Shown here: positions 34,286 to 46,729 of the stretch, in pieces | Layout of the letters: each line of letters opens with the position of its first letter | How positions within the stretch are numbered: position 1 is the first letter of the stretch | From: Pseudoscleropodium purum | Taxonomy: Eukaryota > Streptophyta > Bryopsida > Hypnales > Brachytheciaceae | Length of the DNA: 64,000 nucleotides | Assembly: GCA_963969395.1 (NCBI GenBank) | Contig: OZ017795.1 | Location: forward strand, 1,426,001-1,490,000 | Direction: 5' to 3' | Program-made: the position numbers and the translations under genes | Notes under the pieces: model-generated | What the model was told of the DNA's origin: nothing | What the model saw: the letters and a program-made list of their open reading frames with translations, nothing else | Databases searched by the model: none

Positions 34286-35523
34286 GTTAGCCTCGGTAGT
34301 TGCGTATGTATTCGTGGCCAAGCTCGTCAAGGGGGTGAACTCGGATCATTTGCCAAACGACTCTGATGAAAGCTTTAGCCTCGGTGGGCACGTCTCCGTG
34401 GCTGATCTCGTCAGGGGGGTTGAAGTCGTGAACACAAGGGCTCAAACAAGAGTGTAGTTAGGGCTTTATTAGGTTTCAACGCTGGGTAGCCAGGAGTCAC
34501 ACTGCTCTGTCGAAGCAAGGCCAGTCACAGGTCATTATTTGCTGGTTCGACCTTCAATACATTTTCCCTTGAGTACATCCAAGAGAGCATTGATGATTGC
34601 ATTGTTTTTTTGTGTATTTCAACTTAACGTCGTTGCTTGCGTGGTTAGTCGCTCAATTCGATCAATATGTCCATGTTTGATGATTGTTCATTTAAAGATA
34701 TACATGTTTGATGATTGTTCACTTAAAGATATACATGTTTGATGATTGTTCACTTAAAGATATACATGTTTGATGATTGTTCACTTAAAGATATACATGT
34801 TTGATGATTTTTCATTTAAAGATATATATTGCAGCGAGCGTGTGTTCCCCGTAGGGACTGTGTCGAGGTTCGGCCTTCAATACATTCTCAAACTTTGAGT
34901 ACAATCTAGAAGCCTAGAAAGCATTGCTTTAAAGTGAAGTCTGTCGTTTCTTCATGGTTTGAAGACGCATGTCCAATTCATGTTTGATGATTGTTCATGT
35001 TGCAGCTTCTGTTGCCAAGAGCTAGGGCTGGGACCGCACGTACATGTCAAGGGACATGGAGGATCACCATGAGAGAATCCGAGGACGTCGTCGTTACGAA
35101 CTGACGGACAGGAATGCCGAAACCATTGCAAGAACTCCATTGCATTTCGCTCGGTCCCGGAGTCAAAGCAGCTGGAGGGAGGCTCGCAATTGGGAGGACA
35201 GAGAAACTTCATATGCACACAAGCGACATCAGCGACACCAGCGACAGTTGATCGAGCAGGAACGCGGAGTCATCACGACGACATGGACTCGTGAATATGG
35301 AAGAGCTCGAGCGGTTTCTCGCCGGGCCATGAATGAAATGAAGAAGACAGTCGAGATTGCAGATGGGAGCGCAGATTTTTGCTTACTCATGGTGGCTGCT
35401 TATGGCGAGGCTGTCATGCGGTCCTGGGAATATGCGAGAGCTGTTTTCGAGGATGCTACCGGTCTCCAGTTGAAGAAAGAGACTGAGGATGATGAGGACG
35501 ACAAGATCTTCTATAAAAATTGA
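34286..35523 (+). CDS. Diverged Family 1-like gene (159 aa, CDS 35044-35523)
   Basis: A distant relative of Family 1 with an intact frame. Starts MSRDMEDHHERIRGRRRYEL at 35044 (a second ATG at 35056 aligns with the family start) and is Arg-rich. It shares SRRAMNEMKKTVEIADGSAD in the middle and VFEDATGLQLKKETEDD near the acidic C-terminus, but replaces the central KWMEQERE helix by a different Arg/Glu/His-rich segment. The promoter block (AGCCTCGGTAGTTGCGTAT at 34288) and a donor CACAG|GTCATT near 34530 correspond to those of the sisters. The predicted 5' intron runs to TGTTGCAG at 35005 and is enlarged to 475 bp by a minisatellite. Function unknown. Confidence 0.6.
34673..34827 (+). repeat. 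31-bp minisatellite, five units
   Basis: Five 31-bp units beginning ATGTTTGATGATTGTTCA, nearly identical. They lie inside the predicted 5' intron of the gene at 35044. The same TGTTTGATGATTGTTCATG string occurs just before the splice acceptor at 34981-35005. The last unit is followed by TTGCAG, a possible decoy acceptor. Confidence 0.92.
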
Positions 35524-36320
35524 GATTGGTATGTATGAATCATTTGCAAATTTTAAGATTACATTTGTGTGCAATCTACTTGTTTTGAAGTAGGCAGTGA
35601 AGACAGACAAGCATACCTCCAAGACTTGCATTGGAACTTGTTAATAATGAATTATTCCCTAGCTTGTGCACTACCATACTTAATTGTCCCATGGTGTCAC
35701 GTCTTATAATTAATGAGGGTTTGTTAGATTGCATCGCAGGGTTATTGACGTACTTTGATTTCGGATCGATGATGATTCCAAGTTAAGATTAACTACGTTT
35801 CGTCAGCCGGAGCGTGCAGAACTTGAAATTTGTCGCATGTACTGTACATTGGAAAACATATTGTATCTACATATCTTTTCATGGTACGCATCTTCACACA
35901 ATAAAAGTAACATTGGTACAATCAGCGTATGATCCAGTTCCTTGCTTGCCCTAGCTTTCCATTTCCGTTTAGGACTTTGGCTAAAACCCTGACCCCTCCT
36001 CATCAATGTGGCGTTCACCCCAGCATTAGTTCATTCTTTTCAACATAAGTTCTTGCATTTCGCAATTCATGTAAGTAATTTATGCTTGCCAATTGGTTGT
36101 GTTTGCACTGTCTATGCGTCTAGCGGAATTCCAAAGCACACACAGAATGCTTGCAGGAGAGGAAACGAAATTAGTAAATTGACAGTCCATACACCAGGTT
36201 ATCGAAATTTTGCTGCTTTCAGGCTAAATAAGTGAGCACAACAAACGCTAACTTAATAAGAAATTATAGTAAGGAAAGATTGCAAGGTTTGCTCTAGCTT
36301 GAAAGAATAATTAAGCAATA
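35524..36320. other. Intergenic DNA
   Basis: 3' flank of the gene at 35044, then sequence with no recognised gene. Confidence 0.45.
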
Positions 36321-36329
36321 ATTGGACGT

Positions 36330-37260
36330 TGCAAGACGATTTGGATTGTAGTACGAATGGATATTTCATTAAAATGGCGGTAATCCACAAACTTGACACT
36401 TTTACATTCAAAACGTGTAGTTTGAATTGTATACTAGTCCTAGATTTCAGGATTTCGAGGTCTGAAATCTATACCTGTCTTAGAAAATTAATGGAAAAAT
36501 GGTGGAAGAATGGCACCATTTTAACGAAATATCTGTTTACATCAGGTTTCCAAGGGAAAAATAAAAACTATAACTATAGCCAAAAATGGGTACAAGGTTA
36601 GGATATAGAAATTCTTTAGTATTGCCAGCAGTCGTAGCTGGAGGTCTTCACTGAATCCTTGGTAGCTAGGTTCGAGAATAATTAGAATGCTTAAGTGATG
36701 GATATGCGTTAACTGATCATAATTTCATTAAAATGGTGATATTCCACAACTTTGGCATTCTTAGGGTTGAAACAATGTAGTTTTTAGAGTTTTGTGAATA
36801 TGAATGTCATCATTTTGCAGCCTGTAATTGTGCCAGTCCTAAAATCATGCAAAATTGTTCAAACAACAATTTTGTTAAATTGGCAGTATTTTGATACTTT
36901 GGTACATGTCAGGATACAAGGCTTGAAACATAAATTCATACTTGTTCGAGTTTGAGGCCTCAAATTTGACTTTTTGGAAGATATGTGTTTCAATTTTTAA
37001 GTTGGAATTGCACCAATTTGATGAAATTGTTGATTAATTAACATAGAAGTCTCTATTAGTTGTAATGTACATTGATGGTGAATTTCATTAAAATGGCAAT
37101 ATTCCATATGCCATTTTTAGATTGTACAGTCTAAACGTAAAAGCAACATCACTAGTATAGATTTTCGATATCTAAAATTGGTAAATTATAGACGATATGG
37201 TCTAAACTATAAAAGGTGACAAAGTTGTAGAATGGTGCCATTTCAACAAAAGGACCATTG
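36330..37260. repeat. Recurrent TTTCATTAAAATGGC motif region
   Basis: Variants of TTTCATTAAAATGGCGATA followed by TTCCA or TCCACAA occur at about 36363, 36725, 36872 and 37081, with an inverted relative near 36505-36525. The intervening sequence shares ACTTTGGCA and AGGTCTGAAAT-like words but not a clean tandem period. Confidence 0.6.
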
Positions 37261-38569
37261 TCCCATAAGGGGACAAATGGGATTTTGGGCAGGTACCTAT
37301 GGGCTGAATTTTTGTTGTGATTTTTTTATATTTTTTTTGAAGATAGAAAAACTAATAAGCTTTATGAGAGTATAATTTTTTTCACATTCAGTGCCCGGGA
37401 ACAATAGTTATGACCAAATAAGCTCAAACAAGGGGACGGGGGGCACTCCGGGCAGCAAAAAAAATTTGCAAAAATTTGAATTTTAAAAAAAAAATATTTT
37501 TTTACTCATAGAATATATTTTTGTCTATGCGAAAAACTTTGATTCATTTCATTTGGATTTGTTATGAGAAAGTTATGGACATTCTTGTTTTTCGGGTGGT
37601 TAGAGCATCTTCTTGAAAAAAAATAACTTATAGGATTCAATTCGGAATGCAATTTTTCAATTTTTTCAATTTTTTTTATTTTTCATGGTTTAATTTACTT
37701 GCTAGAACAATCTCACCATTGGAATTAGTGCATTTTAATTCCATCTAAAATATATGAATATTTTAGATTTTCCTTCTATCTCGTACCTACTTCTACTTAA
37801 CAATTTTTTTAAGAATGAAAATTAAGTTTTTTTGAATTTCTTTTTTTTTCCCAGACTCTCAACTCAATTCTCCACTATAAAGATTTAAAGCTCAAAACTC
37901 TATAGTGCAAAAATTTTCAGTTAAAAATGTTCAAAGTCAAAAAATCCAGTCTCACAATGTGTTGCAAAACTTGTTTTTTCCACTTTAAACGCAAATATCT
38001 TGCAATTTGTGTGGTGAAAAATTCTGAAATTTTTTCCGCACTTTTTTATACTAATGAGGTATAAGATCTTATGGTTAGATGTGAAAAAAAAACAATTAAA
38101 CTTTTTTTTTATTCTTTGCTATAGAAATGGCAGTTTTCAGTGTTTTTTGGCAGAAAAAAGGCCTCAGTCCTTTAGGGGTTATTCTACCTTCTTCTGTTAA
38201 TCCATGATGAAAACAAAATTGTTTTGTTACATTGTAGTCTTTGTTTGGAGGACTTTGGGAATTAGAAGGTTGCTAAAGTTAATAACTTTGGATCAGAATT
38301 GCGAAGAACATATTCAAAAACCCTCTACTTTTAATTTTGTTAGCCAACAATTTCAACTATCCTCTTCCAACTATTGTACACTTCAACACTTTCATATAGA
38401 ATTCTAAAATTTCTTTTATCTTTTATGTAAGATTTGGTCAATTCAAAGTGCATAGAATTATACACTAATTTAATAGAAGATGTGCGCCATTTAGACCTAT
38501 AGGGCATAGATAGTTGATCCATCTCTGTAGCTTCATTTATGTTGGTCTTTCAAACCAAAGTTAACCCAC
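37261..38569. other. AT-rich DNA with an inverted fragment of repeat F
   Basis: No gene. At about 37960-38060 the sequence is the inverted counterpart of 16240-16320 (GAAAAATTCTGAAATTTTTT). Confidence 0.5.
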
Positions 38570-40195
38570 CTAAATGCCCAAAGCCTTTTTGAGCTTATTG
38601 GAGTTTGTTCATAACTAAACAAAAAGCCTAGGTCTCTTAACCCCTAATTGTTTTGGATTATGTTTTCACTAGAAATGTTTCAAAATTGCCATTTTTGTAC
38701 ATATACCAAATTTTAAAAAACAAACATTTTTAGACACCAGGGTTGAGAGGACGTCCAATCGTGGATGCTAGGTCCGCAATGTCTGTTAACATTCAAAAAT
38801 TAAATTTATTTGTTTATTTTTTTGCCGTCTGCCCTGCTTAACTGCCATGTTGTTTACAAGATTTGACGATTTAGATTTGTCCGCATTTGTTGTCCACAAG
38901 ATCTGACAACCTAGATTTGTCCAACAAACGGGGTAGATAGTATTATTTGGAAGTGAATGGTAGCAATTTTTTTTTTTTTTTTTTTTTTGCCGTCTGTAGG
39001 ATCTCACAGCCTAAATGTGTCCAGTAGACTAGGTAGACAACACTGTCGAAAGGTGAACAATAGCAAAAAAAAATATTTTGCCATCCACTACGAGCGTCCA
39101 CCAACTTCGTCCGAAAGACCTAATAGCTCAGATTTGTCTGCATTTGTCATCCACAAGATCTGACAGCCTATAATTGTTTGGGAGACATAGCGGACGGCGT
39201 CATCAAAAGGCAAGTAGGTAGAAAAAAAAATATTTTTGCTATTTACCTATGGACATTGAAGGATGTTATGGACAAACGTCTAGACATCCGAATTTCAGAC
39301 GTTAATTTGCTCCAAACGTTCCAATTCATCAACCTTATTAGACACACATAACCATATGATCTTGTATTAATTTGTTTTGAAAAGATGTGGAAAAAATTTC
39401 AAAATTTTTCACCTTATAGATTATAAAATATTAGCGTTTGAAGTGACAAAAATCCCCGCAAAAATCCTTTTTTTGCCTTGCAAAAAACCAGACAACTACA
39501 CTTCACAAGTTCACATTTGCATGAAAAAATGTCCAAAATGGTGGTGCTTCTCTACATTCATTCTCCAAGGCAAGTTGGCTACATGCTTGAAATTTTTTAG
39601 ATCATTTGGAATTGTACAACATATAGGAAAAGAATTTAAAAGAGAAAAAAAAAGAGAATGATTCAAAATACAAAATTGTTAAGAATTTAGTTATGGAATT
39701 GAAAAATGACAAATATAATGGATGGAATGTTTTAATAACCAATTTACATCCTATGATTTTAATTTTTCAAAAAATATTGAAAATTGAGTTAAATAAAGGA
39801 CTTCAAAGTTTGTTTTAGAATAGAGAATCTATAATTGCCTACAAACTAAAACTGCTCATAACCTTCATCTCATTAATCAAAATGAAATGATTCAAATCTT
39901 TTCACTTATATATAAATCTAGAAAATTAATTTCAAATTTGTATTTCTTAAAAAAATAATTAATAAGAATTTTTTGGACTTCCCACCGAGCATTGAAAATT
40001 ACATATCATATAATAAATTTTTAACCATGTAGTCAAAAGTTATGAAAATTGTTGAACCTTAAAGCTATTCTTTAGTCACATGTGTAAAAATTTCAAAGGA
40101 AAAAAACAAAAATTCTATTTGTAGTAAGCTGCCAAAAATTTCTATGTTGCCAAAAAAATGCAATTTAGGTGTTTAGGGATTAAGAAGTTTCATCA
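38570..40195. repeat. Old dispersed repeat F, copy 2
   Basis: Aligns with 16095-17480. It contains the 600-bp hAT element at 38738-39337, which copy 1 lacks, and lacks the MITE that copy 1 carries at 16844. Confidence 0.75.
38738..39337. mobile_element. Old hAT-type element related to the CGGAC MITEs
   Basis: Starts CAGGGTTGAGAGGACGTCC and ends CATCAACCTTA. It is flanked by a perfect 8-bp duplication TTAGACAC (38730-38737 and 39338-39345). The interior has three or four diverged repeats with TTTGCCGTCTG, CACAAGATCTGACA and AGATTTGTCCGCATTTG-like blocks. No transposase frame. It is far more AT-rich than the five CGGAC MITEs, consistent with age. Confidence 0.82.
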
Positions 40196-40509
40196 TTTTT
40201 TTTAATTGTAACCATTCAAATTCAATCTAAACATTTTATAGATTATATAGGAAAAAAAAACACAACAACACTTACAAATTGAAAGATTATAATGTACATA
40301 TGACCATGTCACCATGAGGGTTCTAAAATGTGAAAGTAATTTGAAGTCTTTCAATTTTTTTTTTACATGTCAAATGAATTGAGGTCACAAAAAAAAAATT
40401 TGAGGTCAAAGGACACAACATGCATCACCTTAATTGATTTATAACTTCCTATGTAGAGAATTTGATTAAGAAAATATTAAAAATAAAAACTTAATAAGAT
40501 TTTATTTGA

Positions 40510-41645
<1,136 letters not shown>

Positions 41646-42294
41646 TATGGCAATGGCTAGGGAGGATTGACCTTTCTATTACCCTGCTAGAGGGTAAATG
41701 TCAAAATTGTCCCCTATTTTGCGCTGCTTAAATTCTGTATTTCATCTTGTACCCTAGCTAATTTGGGGTCTTTGATTACAAATATGAATTCAAAATTTGC
41801 AAATTTTATCATATGAAGCAAATAGAAATTTTCAGGGTTTTCTTCAAGGGTAAAACATGTGGGGCAATAGAAGGATCAATCTTCCCTGGCCTATGGCAAT
41901 GACAGTGCATTAGGAATTACCGTACACAAAGGTTTGATACGAAACCTAAATGCCAAAATACTTTCTTTTTCGAGTTCAAAGGGGTTGGATAGTTGGAATT
42001 ATTGCTACTAGGGTTTTGGCATTCCAAGCATCCCAATTTTTTTTGTATTCAGCAACTTCTAATTTGTTTTATTTTAGAAAACTTATAATGTGTAGCTAAA
42101 GATGTGATGTAGGTTTCAAAAATATTCAAAAATGAAGACTATATGGATGAAAAATTCTGTGACATTTTGGACATTTCAATTGTAATATTCCAAACATTCA
42201 GACATTCCAAAAAATACGTAATATATGTCTCAATCTGACCTTCACGTAGGCCTTCACGTAGGGTAACCTCTCAGAGGATGTGATATTAGAGAAA
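41646..42294. other. Intergenic DNA upstream of V-ATPase c copy 2
   Basis: No gene. Two TTGACCTTTCTATTACC / GATCAATCTTCCCTGGCC-like blocks (41670, 41875) flank a short unmarked region; I assign no element. Confidence 0.4.
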
Positions 42295-42570
42295 GTGATA
42301 TTAAAGAGGTCTTGGTGTAAAGAGGTGGCTGAGGGCGACGTCTTCCGCGTTTTGAGATGCTTCACATCGGTTTTCTTACCCGCTGAGCAACCTTGACGCT
42401 TGTTTGTTATTTCTCTCGTGCGCTGCTGCCGCTGTGGCTGTTGTTTCTGCTTCTCTCAGATCTGCCCCTCTTTCGCCTCTTAATTCTTCTGTCTTCCACA
42501 TCTGTCGCCTTTAGCATCTATTCTTGTTCACTTCCTTGCCGTTTACGCCGAGATCAAGTGAGCGAGCACC
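42295..42570 (+). promoter_or_regulatory. Probable leader/promoter of V-ATPase c copy 2
   Basis: GC and pyrimidine content rise sharply from about 42320. The 160 bp before the ATG are rich in CTTCTCT/TGCCGCTGT-type words, typical of a plant housekeeping leader. No clear TATA box. The context at the start is GAGCACCATGGCG. Confidence 0.5.
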
Positions 42571-44221
42571 ATGGCGACCGCCGCGGTGTTTAATGGAGAT
42601 GAAATCGCGCCCTTCTTCGGCTTCATCGGAGCCGCAGCCGCCCTTGTCTTCTCGTGTATGCACCCGATCTGCTCAACCTTGCGTTTCTTATTGGGGTTTT
42701 AATCCTTCTGGGGGTTCTCTCGATCGGAGAGTTAACTCCCTTTCGATCAGGGTAATCGGATTTTGTGTTCGAGAGGTTAGAGATGGAGAGTCGTTGGTTT
42801 AGTTGACGGCGGTTTGTAGTCGACCGAGCTTACGGAGTTAATATCCTTGAATTCGTGGATCTTGATGGTCCTGTGTAGCGATTTCGGAACTTGTGAGGGA
42901 GTGTCTGTCAAACTCTGATGTTGATTTCTTGGAGGATCTGTGAAACTCGTGCGGTGTAGAAATGGTGATGAGACTTTGGGCCGGACAAGCGTGATGTTGG
43001 ACTGAAATTGTTTATTTTTATGGAATTAGTATATCGTGGTGGTTATGGTTAGTGTTTGCTAGGAGAAGTCCGGGATACCTTGTTTTGGTATACGCTTGCC
43101 CGATTATTTGCTTTCGGGTGCAGTGGGTTTAACCCATAGATTCCGGCTTTTAGAGATTCTCTTACAGTTACTATGCATACCGTCCAGTAGAGCTCCCGAG
43201 TTTCTCTGTTGAAATATAGTCTTAGGTCCATCAAATTTGAGTATGTTGTTGTTGTAGGCTTGCCCCTTCGGTAGGCTCCATGCAATCCAGGCGCTTGGGT
43301 AGTCCTTTGGGAGTTTCCTTCAAACCCTAATGTTTTTTCTCGGTGGATCTTCGTCAGGGTTGGGATTTAAAGTGGGCGTTGGTGGTGTGCAGGCATGGGC
43401 GCTGCGTATGGAACGGCCAAGAGTGGCGTTGGAGTGGCGTCCATGGGTGTGATGCGGCCTGAGCTGGTGATGAAGTCCATTGTGCCTGTAGTCATGGCGG
43501 GAGTGTTGGGTATCTACGGTCTCATCATCGCCGTGATCATCAGCACGGGCATCAACCCCAAGTCGAAGCCTTACTATGTGTTCGACGGCTATGCGCATTT
43601 GTCGTCTGGTTTGTCTTGCGGTTTGGCTGGTCTGTCGGCCGGCATGGCCATTGGCATCGTCGGAGATGCTGGTGTGAGGTACTACTTCTCTCAGCATTGT
43701 TTCCTCTTGCAATTGTCGGAAATCTGTGCTCTGTTTTGAAGTTTCTATCTCGGTGAAATTTTTCCATTGCGTAGACCTTGATTTGGGTGAAGATGTCCAT
43801 GCATTGTATTTCGACAGGGTTTTCAGTAGTTTTCAAGAGAATCTTTGCCACAATTCATGGGTATTTCTCCCAATGGTCACGGAGATGATGTGTAGTCCTG
43901 GATGATACCTAGGGAGACCTCTGTGCGATCAGTGTGACCATAGCAACACCTTTTTATGAATCATGAGGATAGTTTTTTTCATGTGTGTTGAAACATTTCA
44001 GAGTTTTTGAATCCCCTGCTATTTGCGAATGCAAAGCTGGTAGTGAAGGGTTGCATTGATATTGAGCACTTGTTGACGTGTTTCGCAGGGCCAATGCCCA
44101 GCAGCCGAAGCTTTTCGTGGGCATGATCTTGATCCTGATTTTCGCCGAGGCGCTTGCGTTGTACGGACTGATTGTGGGCATCATCCTATCTTCCCGTGCC
44201 GGACAGTCCCGAGCTGACTAG
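42571..44221 (+). CDS. VHA-c: V-type proton ATPase 16-kDa proteolipid subunit c, copy 2 (three exons)
   Basis: Same product as 236-2149. Exons are 42571-42655, 43393-43678 and 44089-44221 (504 nt, 167 aa), with introns of 737 and 410 bp. The protein starts [18 protein letters not shown], differing from copy 1 at residues 2 and 3 only. It contains [20 protein letters not shown] and ends AGQSRAD with a TAG stop (copy 1 uses TAA). The helix 4 proton-carrying Glu ([10 protein letters not shown]) is present. From codon 167 to about 75 bp upstream of exon 2 it is virtually identical to copy 1 (one difference noticed, about 1106 in copy 1). Intron 1 beyond that, exon 1 and the 3' flank are diverged. 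Both copies look functional. Confidence 0.96.
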
Positions 44222-46595
44222 GCGTGCGTCAGGTTTTGTTTGTTTGTTCATGCTTTCTTCACTGTAAGAGGCTCTGCAGAGAATGGGAGGTTCAGACTTG
44301 TAGTGTAGCCTGTTCACAAGGTCCACATGACTGGTCATCGTCGTTTCCTACAAAATCAAGTATCTGATGTTATTCTTGTAAAATGCAGAATCAAGAAATA
44401 GATGTTACTGATTCATTTTGTCGAAGTCTGACTTGAATGTGACTAGTGCTTGAATTGGAAGCATTTTTCCTCTTGAAACGAAATGAGATCCGGTTTGAGT
44501 TGCGTGAAGTTATGGCATGACGGTGAATTAGTTTTAGCGACGGTTGGTGCTGTGAATAGGGCTTGCCTCAGTTTATTATTATGATTGGTCCTGTAACAAA
44601 GCTGATGACACTAAGCGAACTCGTAGAGATTATTGCCTATAACGTACACCTTCTAGACACGAGAGCAAGTTTGAGCTAACCCAGTACAAGTACTTCGAAA
44701 ATTCTTTCGGCGTCAAAAAATGCATGCTTAGAGAATCGGAATGCAGTTTCAATTGCCACAAGACCTAAGATGGACACCCCCAGAATGCGCCACTGACCGA
44801 AAACCACCTCTGAGTACATCTCCAAAATTGATATCTACCAATGTAGAAAAAATGATTTTAGAATCTCTACCAAAAATAACTTTGATCCTTTAATTTGTAA
44901 CTTTTGTATTCAGTATTCTTTGGAACTTTTTTTTTCTTGTGAAAAAGAAAATATGAAATTTGATGAGCCTAACAATAGTAATTAGGCACAATAGTAAAAA
45001 GTGGTGGTTTGGAGGTGTCCATCTTTAGAAAATCTAAGATAGTGTAAGCTAAGAAGTTTTGATGAATGTAGAAACAAAGAATGCAATTTATATATTAATC
45101 TCAACTTTTTCAATACATACCATTCTTTTGCAAGAAAAAAGGGAATTTGATGATTAAATATTTGTCTTGGAATCTCAATTTTGCTTGATAGTTGCAAAGT
45201 TGTGAAACTAATTTAATAGGGAATATGTGACATATAGTTGGTTAGTTCATTACATACTCAGATATATATATATATATATATAAATTATAGGCAATCAAAA
45301 CAAAGTATAATCTTTTCTATTGTAAACCATAAAGGACTATTATCATCTTTTTGAATGCTAATGTATGCTTTATTAATTTGCTACATTATTGCAATGATAA
45401 TACCTAAAAGAATCATCATGATTTAAAGACAATGACTAAATTTGTTGTATGTTTAATACTTAAAGGTTCTTATAGACAACATTGGATTGGTAATTCAACA
45501 ATTTGCAATTTTTGTTAACTTATCATATTATAATTTAAACTTTGTTGTGCTCAACAATGATATTGAACAAGTAAAATATATGACCATTTTGAGGTTCTTC
45601 AAATATGTGGAAGGTGCAACAATATTCCAAATTAGGAGTACCATGTGTCATTGCATTTAGCTTACCATGAGGATAAAGTTTTGTTGCTAATACCTACTTC
45701 ATTTATGACCTCATTAAGCCAAATTCAACATTCATTTACTTTACAAAATTGACAATTTTTTGTTTAATTTTGACACTTTTAATCTCCACTTGACATGGAG
45801 ATTGTCTATGTATGAAACTAAATACAATTTTGGTTCTTTAGAAAGCATGAAGAAGAACAAACTAAATTGGATATTGAAAAACTACACTCAATTGTAATTT
45901 GTTTACAAAACTATACCTTTTTTTCTTACCTCTACAATAACTAAAGCCCCTTAAATTTAATAGCCTAAAATATCAAATTTCAGCCCCTTTGAAAAATCAT
46001 ACATTTTTCAAAGATTTTGAAATGCATGAGAAGATAATCTTGGATTTACTTTTGACTCCCAAATAGATCAAATAAAAATTTAGACAATTCAAACTATTTG
46101 GACTATTTTAGATGTTTCTACTCACTAGAAATAAAACATGTCCTAAATGACTTGTTTACAAGCCTCAACAATTGAAATTGTTGACAACAACTCATTTGCA
46201 GTTGTGGTGGACAATTTTCAATTGTTGTGGCTAGTTGCTAAGAACATGATTTCTTCTAATGACTTCAATTTTAAAGCTTAAAATTGCACTTGAATTCATT
46301 TTGAGCTCTTGTATTTTAAGATATTCACACATAGAATCGACCAAATAAATATCTCAGATTTGTTTCCAAATTGTCTAAATGATTAGTGAATCTTGTTGGG
46401 AATTGAAAGGGGATGATAAATTCTTTTTGCATGCATTTTTTGCAAAAGTGATATGAATCATCTACAAATTTCCTAAGTGCTAAAAATAGGTTTACTAAAA
46501 ATTTGACTCTGGGCTCTTATGTTCATAGCACTTACATTTTACACAAGAATCTACATAATTAGGAGGACCGTTTTGCAAACAGGTCACAATGATTA
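44222..46595. other. 3' flank of V-ATPase c copy 2, then AT-rich intergenic DNA
   Basis: The first 200-300 bp probably hold the 3' UTR. Beyond about 44800 it is AT-rich with no gene seen and includes a short (TA)n tract at 45261-45282. Confidence 0.5.
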
Positions 46596-46729
46596 GGTGA
46601 CGTTCACAAAATCACTCCACTTCAGCAAAAATCGAGGTCCCCAGCGACGTCCTCAACTGAAGTTCCGGATATTGTTACGAAAAAAATTCCAGAGCTCGGG
46701 ATTGACTGAAGCTCTTCTGGGCCTCAGCT

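Noticed and set aside
34273..35005. Riboswitch, CRISPR or prokaryotic operon interpretation of the 31-bp direct repeats
   Set aside because: Units are contiguous with no spacers and the context is a plant intron.
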